Source: a virus. From it: a stretch of DNA of 45,999 nucleotides. The position numbers and the translations under genes were made by a program. Positions 9,528 to 18,637 of the stretch are shown piece after piece. Under the pieces are notes generated by a model. That model was not told where the DNA came from, made no database searches, and saw only the letters and a list, made by a program, of their open reading frames with translations. The DNA lies in IMG/VR virus record IMGVR_UViG_3300032282_004665, positions 1 to 45,999 of that record. One strand, given 5' to 3'. How positions within the stretch are numbered: position 1 is the first letter of the stretch; every line of letters starts with the position of its first letter.

Positions 9528-10115
9528 ATGGCTTTTAATATTGACCAGTTTAAGACTAGAGGCTTACAATATGGAGGTGCTCGCCCTGCACTTTTCAGTG
9601 TAGCTGTAAGTCCTCCACCTGTAATTGGAATCGATTTAACATCGGCTAATAAGTTTGAATTTACAGCTCGTGCAGCATCACTGCCTGAATCGAATATTGA
9701 TTCGATTCAGGTACCTTACTTTGGTCGTAAGATCAAGGTTGCTGGTGATAGAACATTCGCTGATTGGCGTGTTACTGTAATGAATGATGAGGACTTTGGT
9801 GTTCGCGCCATGTTCGAAAAGTGGTCAAATGCTATGAATAGACATATAAGTAATACAAGACAGGCCGAAGTAAACGTTGAAAATTACAAGGCCACTATGA
9901 ATGTAATTCAGTATTCTAAGGATGGATCTATTATCCGTGAATATGAAATTATCGGTGCATTCCCAACTGTAATTGATGCAATTGATTTAGACTGGGATTC
10001 AACAAATTCTATTCAGACTTTCAATGTTGGATTTGCATATGATTACTGGATTCCACTAGTAGAAGTTTCTGGTAAGATTGCCGGTGGTATTAACCAATAT
10101 TCTGGTAATCTATAA
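9528..10115 (+). CDS. 19: Tail tube protein gp19
   Basis: Subunit of the inner tail tube through which DNA passes. At 195 residues it is close to T4 gp19 (163) and to environmental homologues. Characteristic segments include 'FNIDQFKTRGLQYGGARPAL' near the start, 'FTARAASLPESNI' and 'VPYFGRKIKVAGDRTFADW' in the middle, and 'VGFAYDYWIPL' near the end. It follows the sheath gene directly, in the standard 18-19-20 order. Confidence 0.93.
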   Translation: MAFNIDQFKTRGLQYGGARPALFSVAVSPPPVIGIDLTSANKFEFTARAASLPESNIDSIQVPYFGRKIKVAGDRTFADWRVTVMNDEDFGVRAMFEKWSNAMNRHISNTRQAEVNVENYKATMNVIQYSKDGSIIREYEIIGAFPTVIDAIDLDWDSTNSIQTFNVGFAYDYWIPLVEVSGKIAGGINQYSGNL

Positions 10116-10170
10116 TATTTAATTTCTTATAGTATTTTGGCGATTTTAAATCGTCGTTGGAGAGAAATAA

Positions 10171-11907
10171 ATGGCTTCATTGTTCGGATTTGAATTCCGG
10201 AAGATTAAATCAGATGAAATAGAGCAGCCATCGTTTGTTACAAAAGAAACAGACGATGGTGCTTTAACTATTTCAGCTGCAGCAGCATATGGTACTTATG
10301 TAGATTTAGACGGAACAGTTCGAACTGAAGCTGAATTAGTAACTAAATATAGAGAAATGTCTCTTCAACCAGAAATAGATTCTGCTGTTGACGAAATTAT
10401 CAATGAGATGATGGACATTGCTGAACCAAAAATTGTATCTATTGAGTTAGATCAAATAGACAATTTAACCGATTCAGTAAAGAAAGCGGTACAAAAAGAA
10501 TTTGAAAACTGTCTTTCATTATTAGATTTTAACAGACGCGCTTATGAAATAGCTAGACGCTGGTATATTGACGGACGTCTATATTATCATGCAATGATTG
10601 ATCCTAAAAATCCTTCTATAGGATTAAAAGAAATTAGATATATTGATCCTCGTAAAATTCGTAAAGTTAGAGAAATTGCTAAAAAACCAATACCTGATAA
10701 ATCAGTAGATTTACAAGTTGTACTACCTATTACAAAAAATGAATATTATCTTTATAATGAGCGCGGTTTCAATTATGGTAATAAAGTAGTAGGGCCTAGT
10801 ACTACTGGATTAAAAATTGCAAAAGATTCTATTGTTCATGTAGTTTCTGGTTTGACTGATACACAAGGAACCATGGTTCTTTCATATCTTCATAAAGGAA
10901 TTAAAGCTTTAAATCAGCTTAGAGTACTTGAAGATTCATTAGTAATTTATCGTTTAGCGCGCGCGCCTGAACGTCGTATATGGTACATTGATGTCGGTAA
11001 TCTTCCAAAGATGAAAGCCGAACAATATGTGCGTGATATTATGGTTAAGCATAAAAACAGATTAATTTACGATGGTAATACTGGCGAAGTGCGCGATGAT
11101 CGTAAATTCATGACAATGCTAGAAGATTTCTGGTTACCAAGACGCGAAGGTGGCCGTGGAACAGAAGTAACAACACTTCCTGGAGGTCAGTCTCTTGGCG
11201 AAATGGATGATGTTCTTTATTTCCAAAAGAAATTATACCAGACACTTAATGTTCCAGTAAATCGTTTAAATTCAGATGCTTTATTTTCACTTGGCAGAGC
11301 AACTGAAGTAACACGAGATGAACTTAAATTTGCCCGCTTTATAACTCGTATGCGCGGTAGGTTTTCAGTATTATTTCTAAGTATTCTTGAAAAACAAGTT
11401 GTACTAAAGAATATAATGACTATTGAAGATTGGAAACTTATACAAGCAAAGATTAAATTTGATTTTGCTAAAGATAATTATTTTGAAGAATTAAAGACTG
11501 CTGAAATTGTTGAAAATCGTGTTAATTTAATGTCTCTTATGCAAAATGCACAAATGATTGGTAAATATTATTCTGAAGATTGGGCTAGAAAGAATATTTT
11601 ACAACAAACAGAAGATGATATAATTGAACAAGATAAACAAATTGAAGAAGAAATGCCTGATGAATCTGAAATGCAACCAGATCAAGATGGTTCAATGGGT
11701 GGTCCTCAACCATCAGATCAAGTAGCGCCACTTGCTAGTGATCAAGCAACATCTGCACCATCTGATAAAGATGATAAAATAGCAAAAGTACGTAAAGCAA
11801 AAGTTAGATATGATATGCTTATGCGCAAGGATAATAAATCTCTTCAAGATGAATCTGAATTAAAGAAAGTTTCACAGATTATCGCTAAAAATAAAGGCAT
11901 TGTATAG
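10171..11907 (+). CDS. 20: Portal vertex protein gp20
   Basis: Dodecameric portal of the head, initiator of head assembly and docking site for terminase. Diagnostic segments include 'EPKIVSIELDQIDN', 'FNRRAYEIARRWYIDGRLYY', 'LEDFWLPRREGGRGTEVTTL' with 'PGGQSLGEMDDVLYFQKKLY', and 'ALFSLGRATEVTRDELKFAR', all conserved in T4-like portals. The length is 578 residues against 524 in T4; the last 100 residues are acidic, Gln- and Asp-rich and less conserved. A 'ggagag' ribosome-binding site precedes the ATG. There are no gaps or frameshifts. Confidence 0.95.
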   Translation: MASLFGFEFRKIKSDEIEQPSFVTKETDDGALTISAAAAYGTYVDLDGTVRTEAELVTKYREMSLQPEIDSAVDEIINEMMDIAEPKIVSIELDQIDNLTDSVKKAVQKEFENCLSLLDFNRRAYEIARRWYIDGRLYYHAMIDPKNPSIGLKEIRYIDPRKIRKVREIAKKPIPDKSVDLQVVLPITKNEYYLYNERGFNYGNKVVGPSTTGLKIAKDSIVHVVSGLTDTQGTMVLSYLHKGIKALNQLRVLEDSLVIYRLARAPERRIWYIDVGNLPKMKAEQYVRDIMVKHKNRLIYDGNTGEVRDDRKFMTMLEDFWLPRREGGRGTEVTTLPGGQSLGEMDDVLYFQKKLYQTLNVPVNRLNSDALFSLGRATEVTRDELKFARFITRMRGRFSVLFLSILEKQVVLKNIMTIEDWKLIQAKIKFDFAKDNYFEELKTAEIVENRVNLMSLMQNAQMIGKYYSEDWARKNILQQTEDDIIEQDKQIEEEMPDESEMQPDQDGSMGGPQPSDQVAPLASDQATSAPSDKDDKIAKVRKAKVRYDMLMRKDNKSLQDESELKKVSQIIAKNKGIV

Positions 11908-11925
11908 TTGAATGGAGAATATGTA

Positions 11926-12216
11926 ATGGAATCTGATTTAAATGCTCTATTAAATGCTAGTAATGAAGCAAAACCGCTTGAGTTTCAGTCACAGTTTAAT
12001 GACTTATTGAATCAAAGAGTGGCTGCAGCAATAGAAAGACAGAAGCAAGAAATGGCTCAAACATTATTTGTTCCTGTTGAAGAACTTCCAGATGATATAG
12101 AATTGTCTGATACCGATAATACTGATGAAAGTGAAAGTGAAGACGGAATAAATAATGATGAAACATATTCAGCTGATATAGACACTGAGGAAAACAATAA
12201 TGGCCAAGACTCTTAA
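11926..12216 (+). CDS. 67: Prohead core protein, gp67-like
   Basis: The preferred start is the ATG at 11926, preceded by 'ggaga'; an in-frame TTG at 11908 adjoins the portal stop codon but has no ribosome-binding site. The 96-residue product has a helical N-terminal half ('EFQSQFNDLLNQRVAAAIER') followed by an extremely acidic tail (DDIELSDTDNTDESESEDG). This layout, and the position between portal and protease genes, match T4 gp67, an abundant acidic core protein essential for head shape that is cleaved by gp21 protease. The sequence match is by general resemblance. Confidence 0.65.
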   Translation: MESDLNALLNASNEAKPLEFQSQFNDLLNQRVAAAIERQKQEMAQTLFVPVEELPDDIELSDTDNTDESESEDGINNDETYSADIDTEENNNGQDS

Positions 12217-14149
12217 ACAGATTCTAGATGGAGTAAAGTCTTCAAAGATCAAAGATAAAGATATACTTGGATCTAAGCCTGGTGTCGATTATCGACCAAA
12301 GTCACGTGATGAACAGAAGTTTGCTGATAAACATAAGATTGAACAGCATGCTGACAGAGTTGGCAATGAAGATGATATCTATCAAGCAAATAATATTAAT
12401 TATACAATGAACAAAAAAGGTCACGGCTATAAGCCCGGCGAAGATGAAAAAGTTTATGAGGAAGCCAAGTGTAATATGACAGAGGCTGGCAAGATGTGTG
12501 AAGCACATGGCATGAAAAAGTGTCCGCCAGTTCTTAAAGAAAAGCCTGTTAAAGAAGAAGCTATTGACGAGATTTCACGTGGTTTAGCATCACGTTATCT
12601 TAATAAGACAAATCCGGATTATAGTTCACCGGCTGAGGTTCAGAAGCGTAAGGCTGGTAGAGAGTTAGCTCTAAAAAAGAAGTGGGGCGATAAGAATTTT
12701 GGTACAGCAGAACCAAGAGTAAAGGCTACTGAAGAAGTTGAACAGATTGATGAAATTTTAATTCAACAGTATATTTCTGGGCCAAAAAATAAGAGTGCGC
12801 AAGTTCGCAAGAATATGAACACTGATAATTATTCTGTTAAAAAGATAACAGATGGTACAGTTGTCGGTATTTCAAATCATGATGATGTCTCAGCAGCTCA
12901 TGCTGCTGCAAAGAAACATATCAGCGAGGGTTATGGCAATGATCTATCACGTGGTCTATCGACTAGTTCTTTAATCAAGAAAAACACTGGCCACAAGGTA
13001 CACTTCAATACCAAGAGCCAGATGATCCACACTGATTCCAACAAGGTAATTACTCAGAACGCTGATAACCACTCTGTTCCAGAGCTAATTCAGCATGCCA
13101 AAAACTTTAAAGAAGAAGTCGAACTAGATGAAGCAATGAAGTGGGATAAGAAGAGCCATGCATCATTGCCAGCTATGGATCAACCTAGCATTAAGGCACA
13201 TAAAGAAGCAGCTAATTGGCACAGAGAGAATTATGAAGATAGTTCGGCAGATGCAAAGTCAAAGCAGTATCACAAGAAAAGAATGCTGCATCACACCACT
13301 CAAGCTGATGCTATGAAGAATGCGACTACTAAAGAAGAAGTTGAACAGATTGACGAAAAGAAAAGATCAAGGAATATTCTAGTTACAATGAAGGGTGAAA
13401 AGGGTGCTGGTGGTGTTAAGCGCATCAGACAATCCGAATATGACCCAAAGATTCATAGTCTAGCTGAGCGCGCCATGTCTGCTACTGAAGTGGATAAGCG
13501 CGAAGAAATTGTTAAGGGCATGAAAAAGAAGCTTGGTGACTTTCGCAAGCGCTATGGCGAAAAAGCAAAGAGTGTAATGTATGCTACTGCTACAAAACAG
13601 GCGATGAAAGAAGATATAAAGGAGTCTGTAATTCCTGCAAACTCACCTATTCGTGATTATAAGCGCAAGGATGTTAGTGGTCTCTATAATTTTTCACATC
13701 TAGAACATCCGAATGGTAATTATATCCAGCATAATCAAAATAAATATGTGCATTATAATAAGAAAACTGGAGAACACAAGTCTTTTAGCAGAACAAAATC
13801 AGGTCTCGCAGATCTTATTAACCATGTAAATAAAGTTCATTCTATTAAAGAAGATATTGCTCAACCTCTTATTGGTGCAACATCAACACCTCCACGCGAA
13901 AATTCTGATGGAGAAGCCGCAATGGTAAAGACTGAGTTGCGCGCCATTGCTAATAAGGCTATGCATCTAGTAACACAGATGCCTCAGGGAATGGATATTG
14001 AGCCATGGGTGCAATCAAAGATTGCACAAGCAAAAGAAATGGTATCATCAGTTCATGACTATATGATTTATGGTAATCATGATGAAAAAGAGCAGACTGA
14101 TACACCAATAACATTTCCCAATACTAATGTAGATACTGGAAGAATTTAA
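12200..14149 (+). CDS. Modular internal head / prohead core protein with repeated IDE/LDE motifs
   Basis: The product has 649 residues, is Lys/Glu/His-rich and lies between gp67-like and gp21 genes, where T4 has the small core protein gp68. It is divided by a recurring acidic signature: 'EEAIDEI' near residue 118, 'EEVEQIDEIL' near 178, 'EEVELDEAM' near 304 and 'EEVEQIDEKK' near 378, with further 'KEDI' segments later. Each contains Ile/Leu-Asp-Glu, matching the (I/L)-x-E site cut by T4 prohead protease gp21. The stretches between are basic and differ from each other ('SRGLASRYLNKTNPDYSSP', 'KKSHASLPAMDQPSIKAHKE'). It may be a precursor processed into several internal peptides during head maturation (inference). 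Similar EEVEQIDE proteins occur in other marine T4-like phages. It overlaps gp67-like by 17 nt. Confidence 0.6.
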   Translation: MAKTLKQILDGVKSSKIKDKDILGSKPGVDYRPKSRDEQKFADKHKIEQHADRVGNEDDIYQANNINYTMNKKGHGYKPGEDEKVYEEAKCNMTEAGKMCEAHGMKKCPPVLKEKPVKEEAIDEISRGLASRYLNKTNPDYSSPAEVQKRKAGRELALKKKWGDKNFGTAEPRVKATEEVEQIDEILIQQYISGPKNKSAQVRKNMNTDNYSVKKITDGTVVGISNHDDVSAAHAAAKKHISEGYGNDLSRGLSTSSLIKKNTGHKVHFNTKSQMIHTDSNKVITQNADNHSVPELIQHAKNFKEEVELDEAMKWDKKSHASLPAMDQPSIKAHKEAANWHRENYEDSSADAKSKQYHKKRMLHHTTQADAMKNATTKEEVEQIDEKKRSRNILVTMKGEKGAGGVKRIRQSEYDPKIHSLAERAMSATEVDKREEIVKGMKKKLGDFRKRYGEKAKSVMYATATKQAMKEDIKESVIPANSPIRDYKRKDVSGLYNFSHLEHPNGNYIQHNQNKYVHYNKKTGEHKSFSRTKSGLADLINHVNKVHSIKEDIAQPLIGATSTPPRENSDGEAAMVKTELRAIANKAMHLVTQMPQGMDIEPWVQSKIAQAKEMVSSVHDYMIYGNHDEKEQTDTPITFPNTNVDTGRI

Positions 14150-14391
14150 TGATGATAATTAAACCATTAGGCGTAGAAATAGCTTTAACATCAAATACAA
14201 CTGTTGCTAATTCAACATTAGTACGTGTAATTAATACCGGTGTATCAGGTATATTAACATTTGCTAATGGTGGAACTACATATGCTAATGTAACTGTATC
14301 AAATGCCCAGTATGTCGTTGTTCAAAAAGCTCCTACAGATACGCTTCAAGGCACTAATATGCTTGGTGTTCCAGTAGCATATAAAAATTAA
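14149..14391 (+). CDS. Small beta-rich protein of unknown function in the head operon
   Basis: An 80-residue product whose ATG overlaps the preceding stop codon (TAATG) and which sits 11 nt before the protease gene. It is rich in Thr, Val and Asn and looks like a small beta-sandwich ('LVRVINTGVSGILTFANGGT', 'ANVTVSNAQYVVVQKAPTD'). Its place among head genes makes a capsid accessory or decoration role possible, but I do not recognise the family. Confidence 0.6.
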   Translation: MMIIKPLGVEIALTSNTTVANSTLVRVINTGVSGILTFANGGTTYANVTVSNAQYVVVQKAPTDTLQGTNMLGVPVAYKN

Positions 14392-14402
14392 AGAGAGATA
14401 AA

Positions 14403-15068
14403 ATGCGTCTATTTACAGAACTAAATGAAGAAGTAGAGTATATAACCGAAGCAAAAGAAAACGGTGATAAAGAACACTTTATTCATGGCATTTTCTTACA
14501 AGCTAATAAGAAAAATCGTAATGGACGAATTTATCCTGTTAATGTAATGGAAAAAGAAGTTAACAGATATAACAATGAAGTTATTAATAATAAGCGTGCT
14601 TATGGTGAATTAGGTCATCCACAAGGACCACAAATCAATCTAGATAGAGTATCTCATCTTATTACAGAGCTAAAGCGCGATGGTGATAACTTTGTTGGCA
14701 AAGCAAAGCTTACCAATACTCCAATGGGTAATATAGCAAAAGGTCTTTTGCTTTCTGGTGCAGGTCTTGGTGTATCATCCCGTGGTCTTGGAACACTTAA
14801 GCCAACCAAAGATGGTATTATGGAAGTTCAAGATGATTTTCGTTTAGCCACAGCTGCTGATATTGTTGCAGATCCATCTGCACCAGATGCTTATGTTAAA
14901 GGTATTATGGAAAACTGTGAATGGTTATATGATGCTGTTAAAGATACTTGGCTTGAGCAAAAATTAGATGATACTAAAAAAACTATTCATAAGTTGTCTC
15001 GTTCTAAGATTGAAGAACGCCAACTTTCTCTTTTTGAGAGTTTTGTAGAATCTCTTAAAAGAATTTAA
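14403..15068 (+). CDS. 21: Prohead core protease gp21
   Basis: Serine protease that cleaves scaffold, core and capsid proteins during head maturation. The 221-residue length matches T4 gp21 (212). Expected catalytic elements are visible: the His within 'GELGHPQGPQINLDRVSHLI' and the Ser within 'GAGLGVSSRGLG'. Acidic residues follow in 'DDFRLATAADIVADPSAPDA'. It is preceded by 'aagagagataaa' and followed by the scaffold gene gp22, its main substrate. The C-terminal 40 residues are basic/helical and may be an autocleaved tail. Confidence 0.93.
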   Translation: MRLFTELNEEVEYITEAKENGDKEHFIHGIFLQANKKNRNGRIYPVNVMEKEVNRYNNEVINNKRAYGELGHPQGPQINLDRVSHLITELKRDGDNFVGKAKLTNTPMGNIAKGLLLSGAGLGVSSRGLGTLKPTKDGIMEVQDDFRLATAADIVADPSAPDAYVKGIMENCEWLYDAVKDTWLEQKLDDTKKTIHKLSRSKIEERQLSLFESFVESLKRI

Positions 15069-15069
15069 T

Positions 15070-15077
15070 TATAAATA
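15070..15077 (+). promoter_or_regulatory. Late promoter box TATAAATA before gp22
   Basis: Exact T4 late box in the 36-nt gap between gp21 and gp22, followed by an 'aaggag' ribosome-binding site. It would give the abundant scaffold its own late start. Confidence 0.7.
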
Positions 15078-15104
15078 ATCTTAAGATTCAAGGAGAAAAT
15101 CCAT

Positions 15105-16175
15105 ATGACTGTAAAGAATAAAGAAATTTCAGAAGACGGCTTAGAAGATATGCATGAGGAAGATACTCAGGCATCAGCTTCTCTTAAAGCTGGTTCTAGA
15201 TCTATTGCCGATCCAAAGGCTATTGATGGTTCTAAGGTTGCAATGATGAAGACTATGATGAGCATGGCTTCAGCCATGGGCAAAGAAGATATGACTGATT
15301 GGTTTAATAAGGCAATTGCACTTATTGGACACGAAGCTGATAAGGTTGGTGACAATTCTGGTAAGAATCAGTCATCTATTGATTCAACTCTTGGTGCTGG
15401 ACCAAAAACAAAAGATGCAATGTCTAAGCTAGCATCTATTACTCCAGGACAGACAATGAGAGAAGATGTTGCCGATCTATTTGGCAATGAAGATCTTTCT
15501 GAAGAGTTTAAAGAAAAGGCTACTGCCATTTTCGAAGCAGCTGTAGTATCTCAGCTATTAGTTGCTCGTGAAGAGCTCGTTGAAGAGTTTCAGACAGCAT
15601 TAAATGAAGAAATTGCTCGTATTGAGAGTGAAAGCGTTGAGAATTTAGATAAGTATCTCAATTACGTAGTTGAGGAATGGATGAAGGAAAATGAAGTGGC
15701 TATTGAGTCATCACTTCGTACAGAACTTACTAATGATTTCATGGAAGGTTTAAAGAATCTATTTGCTGAGCATTATATCGATTTACCAGAAGACAAGGTA
15801 GATGTTGTTGAGAGTCTTTCAGATAAGGTAGCTGAGCTCGAAGACAAACTTAATGCAACTATTACAGAAAACTTAAGTCTAAAGGATGAACTAGTTAATA
15901 CAGAACTTTCTTCTGTAGTAGAAGAGCTAGCTTCTGATTTAGTAATGACACAGCAAGAAAAGTTTAAGTCTCTTGCAGAAGAGATTGAATTTGATGGCGA
16001 TATTTCTAACTTTAAGAAAAAGTTAGAAATTGTCAAAGAAACATATTTTAATAATGAATCACCAACATCTTCTAATATTGAAGAAGAAACATTTGAGACA
16101 AATGATTCACAGCCAGTGTCAAATACATTGGTAAACCGTTACGTTCAGGCTATTTCAAGAACAGCCAAGAAGTAA
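15105..16175 (+). CDS. 22: Prohead core scaffold protein gp22
   Basis: Main internal scaffold of the prohead, degraded by gp21 before packaging. The product of 356 residues (T4 gp22 is 269) is very acidic and predicted to be nearly all helical and coiled-coil from about residue 120 onward (segments starting 'FGNEDLSEEFKEKATAIFEA' and 'LSDKVAELEDKLNATITENL'). Its position between protease and major capsid genes is diagnostic. Many (I/L)-x-E sites fit destruction by gp21. The N-terminal 110 residues are a less typical Met/Ser/Ala-rich segment, which accounts for the extra length. Confidence 0.88.
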   Translation: MTVKNKEISEDGLEDMHEEDTQASASLKAGSRSIADPKAIDGSKVAMMKTMMSMASAMGKEDMTDWFNKAIALIGHEADKVGDNSGKNQSSIDSTLGAGPKTKDAMSKLASITPGQTMREDVADLFGNEDLSEEFKEKATAIFEAAVVSQLLVAREELVEEFQTALNEEIARIESESVENLDKYLNYVVEEWMKENEVAIESSLRTELTNDFMEGLKNLFAEHYIDLPEDKVDVVESLSDKVAELEDKLNATITENLSLKDELVNTELSSVVEELASDLVMTQQEKFKSLAEEIEFDGDISNFKKKLEIVKETYFNNESPTSSNIEEETFETNDSQPVSNTLVNRYVQAISRTAKK

Positions 16176-16182
16176 GACTTTT

Positions 16183-16190
16183 AATAAATA
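16183..16190 (+). promoter_or_regulatory. Late promoter-like box AATAAATA before gp23
   Basis: One base from the T4 late consensus, in the 42-nt gap before the major capsid gene and 28 nt before its ATG, which has an 'aaggag' ribosome-binding site. Confidence 0.5.
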
Positions 16191-16217
16191 GAAATTAGAA
16201 AACAAGGAGAAGACTTT

Positions 16218-17588
16218 ATGTTCCTCAACGAAGAAATCCAGAAGAAGTGGGCGCCAGTATTAGATCACGATGCGCTTGGTACCATTAAGGACCAGCACAA
16301 GCGTTCTATTACTGCTTTAATGCTTGAGAATACTGAGAAAGCACTACGCGAGACAGGTGGTTATCAGTCATTAAATGAAATTTCGTCATTACTTCCAGTT
16401 AATGCTGTAGCCGGTGGTTCACAGTCGTCTGGCGGTACTATCGATACATTTGATCCTGTATTAATCTCACTCGTTCGTCGTGCAATGCCAAATCTCATTG
16501 CATATGACATTTGTGGCGTACAGCCAATGACAGGCCCAACTGGCTTGATCTTTGCAATGCGTTCGCAGTACTCCAATACTACAAATGCTACAGCTGGTGG
16601 TGAGACATTCTATAACGAAGTCAATACCGCATTCTCAACTGTTACAGCTGGCAATTCTACATTTGGTCAGGCAGCTGGAACAGGCCCAGGAGCTTCTATT
16701 CCTGGTCAGACAAATACCACAGCAATGACTACTACAGCATTCTATAATACAAACTTCGGTATGTCAACAGCCCAGGCTGAAGCTCTCGGTACAGATTCAA
16801 ATGCTGCTTTTGCTCAAATGGCATTCACCATTGAAAAGGTTACAGTAACAGCTAAGTCGCGTGCTCTTAAGGCAGAGTACACAATGGAACTCGCTCAGGA
16901 TCTTAAAGCTATCCATGGTCTAGACGCTGAGACAGAGCTTTCAAACATCCTTTCAGCTGAAATTCTAGCCGAGATTAATCGTGAAGTTGTTCGCGAGATC
17001 AACATTACTGCTAAGGCTGGTGCACAGGATAACGTAACTACACCTGGTATTTTCGACCTAGATACAGATTCAAATGGCCGTTGGTCAGTTGAGAAGTTCA
17101 AGGGTCTAATGTTCCAGGTAGAGCGTGAGTGTAACCGAATTGCTCGTGAAACACGTAGAGGCAAGGGCAACGTTCTTATCTGCTCATCAGACGTAGCATC
17201 TGCTCTTCAGATGGCTGGTGTTCTAGACTATGCACCTGCACTAAATTCTAATAACCTACAGGTAGATGACACAGGCAGCACATTTGCTGGTGTTCTAAAT
17301 GGACGTATCCGTGTATATGTTGACCCATATGCAATTGGTGGTAACTATCTAACAGTTGGATACAAGGGTTCAAGCGCTTTCGATGCAGGCGTATTCTATT
17401 GCCCATATGTTCCACTACAGATGGTACGTGCAGTTGATCAAATGTCATTCCAGCCAAAGATTGGTTTCAAGACACGATACGGAATGGTAGCCAATCCATT
17501 TGCTGAAGGCACATCTAAGGGTCTTGGCGTACTTAACGTCAATACAAATGTTTACTACCGTAAGCTTATTGTTACAAACTTGATGTAA
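16218..17588 (+). CDS. 23: Major capsid protein gp23
   Basis: HK97-fold major head protein. Conserved T4-like segments include 'PVLISLVRRAMPNLIAYDIC' with 'GVQPMTGPTGLIFAMR', 'GMSTAQAEALG', 'LSAEILAEINREVV' and 'FQPKIGFKTRYGMVANPF'. The length of 456 residues compares with 521 in T4; environmental gp23 proteins are usually shorter. A candidate gp21 cleavage site lies after Glu54 ('GYQSLNE' followed by ISS), matching the (I/L)-x-E rule and giving a mature N-terminus comparable to T4, where cleavage is after residue 65. Two palindromic hairpins follow the stop codon. Confidence 0.96.
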   Translation: MFLNEEIQKKWAPVLDHDALGTIKDQHKRSITALMLENTEKALRETGGYQSLNEISSLLPVNAVAGGSQSSGGTIDTFDPVLISLVRRAMPNLIAYDICGVQPMTGPTGLIFAMRSQYSNTTNATAGGETFYNEVNTAFSTVTAGNSTFGQAAGTGPGASIPGQTNTTAMTTTAFYNTNFGMSTAQAEALGTDSNAAFAQMAFTIEKVTVTAKSRALKAEYTMELAQDLKAIHGLDAETELSNILSAEILAEINREVVREINITAKAGAQDNVTTPGIFDLDTDSNGRWSVEKFKGLMFQVERECNRIARETRRGKGNVLICSSDVASALQMAGVLDYAPALNSNNLQVDDTGSTFAGVLNGRIRVYVDPYAIGGNYLTVGYKGSSAFDAGVFYCPYVPLQMVRAVDQMSFQPKIGFKTRYGMVANPFAEGTSKGLGVLNVNTNVYYRKLIVTNLM

Positions 17589-17598
17589 GCATCATAAT

Positions 17599-17620
17599 GA
17601 AACCGAATTAATTCGGTTTC
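17599..17620 (+). terminator. Perfect 22-nt palindrome after gp23
   Basis: The sequence 'gaaaccgaatt' is followed immediately by its reverse complement. It lies 10 nt after the capsid stop codon and is followed by only a short T-rich stretch, so it is a weak terminator or mRNA-stabilising hairpin that precedes the stronger one below. Confidence 0.55.
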
Positions 17621-17636
17621 ATATTTAAACTAGAAG

Positions 17637-17687
17637 TAAAAGCCGATTAGTACGTACTAATCGGCTTTTATTTTAATATTTTTTATT
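17637..17687 (+). terminator. Strong intrinsic terminator closing the head operon
   Basis: A perfect 34-nt palindrome (17637-17670, arms 'taaaagccgattagtac' and complement) is followed by TTTTAATATTTTTTATT. With the upstream hairpin it ends late transcription of the capsid gene before pstS. It is symmetric, so it could also work from the other side. Confidence 0.85.
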
Positions 17688-17719
17688 ATTAAATATAGTA
17701 TTAAAGTTTGGAGTAATTT

Positions 17720-18586
17720 ATGATGAAAAAACTATTGTTAAGTATTATATTATGTGTTATAACTATTCCTGCTATGGCACAAATTACAGGAGCAGGTGCT
17801 ACTTTTCCATATCCAATTTATAGCAAATGGGCAGAATCATTTAAAAAAGATACTGGTGTTATAATTAATTATCAAAGCATTGGCAGTGGCGGTGGTATCA
17901 AACAAATTCAGAACAAAACTGTTACATTTGGTGCTACCGATATGCCTCTTGAAGCTGATGTTCTTGATAAATTTGGATTAATTCAATTTCCATTAGTTAC
18001 TGGAAGTGTTGTTATTGGTCACAACTTTAAGCAAGATAATATAGTATTAACACCAGATCAAATAGCAAATATATATCTTGGTAATTTAAACAAATTAAAT
18101 AATGAAAATATAATACCGGTGAGAAGAAGCGATGCAAGTGGCACAACTTATCTTTTTACTAACTGGCTTAGTGCATTAAATACGGCATTCAAAGATAAAA
18201 TTGGTGTAGGATCATCAGTTAGTTGGCCCATTGGCATAGGTGCAAAAGGTAACGAAGGTGTTACCAACAATATTAAATTGAATAATAATGCGTTAGGTTA
18301 TGTAGAATATGCATACGCAAAACAGAATGGTTTAAAAATGATCAACCTTAATATCAATGATCAAGTAATAAAACCAAATACAGAATCATTCAAAAATAAT
18401 ATATGGCCAATTACTTCACCTACATATATTTTAATGCATAAAGATACATTGAAATCTAAAGAATCAAAGCAAGCTATAGCATTTTTTATATGGGTAATGA
18501 AAAATGGCGATAAAATGGCAGAAGAATTAGACTATATTCCATTAAGTCTAGAACAAAAAAATAATAATCTGAAAATTTTAGAATAA
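17720..18586 (+). CDS. pstS: Periplasmic phosphate-binding protein PstS
   Basis: Substrate-binding component of the high-affinity phosphate ABC transporter; phages carry it as an auxiliary metabolic gene to raise phosphate supply in infected cells. The first about 21 residues form a signal peptide (MMKKLLLSIILCVITIPAMA, cut before QITGAG). Family motifs are 'GAGATFPYPIYSKW', 'YQSIGSGGGIKQI', 'FGATDMPL' and 'RRSDASGTTYLFTNWL', the last with phosphate-binding residues. At 288 residues it is shorter than most bacterial PstS (about 330-345) but contains both lobes. It stands alone between two terminators with its own ribosome-binding site (ggag); a near-late box (ATTAAATA, about 17689) is possible. 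No clear Pho box is seen. Two adjacent ATGs make the exact start uncertain by one codon. Confidence 0.92.
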   Translation: MMKKLLLSIILCVITIPAMAQITGAGATFPYPIYSKWAESFKKDTGVIINYQSIGSGGGIKQIQNKTVTFGATDMPLEADVLDKFGLIQFPLVTGSVVIGHNFKQDNIVLTPDQIANIYLGNLNKLNNENIIPVRRSDASGTTYLFTNWLSALNTAFKDKIGVGSSVSWPIGIGAKGNEGVTNNIKLNNNALGYVEYAYAKQNGLKMINLNINDQVIKPNTESFKNNIWPITSPTYILMHKDTLKSKESKQAIAFFIWVMKNGDKMAEELDYIPLSLEQKNNNLKILE

Positions 18587-18594
18587 TTATAATG

Positions 18595-18602
18595 TATAAA
18601 TA
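18595..18602 (+). promoter_or_regulatory. Late promoter box TATAAATA after pstS
   Basis: Exact T4 late consensus 9 nt after the pstS stop codon. It lies before the 18638-18667 terminator hairpin, so a transcript from it would be very short unless it reads through; the second copy at 18671 lies beyond the hairpin. Confidence 0.5.
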
Positions 18603-18637
18603 AGTTGTAAATAATAAGAAAAAAAGAATATAAACTT

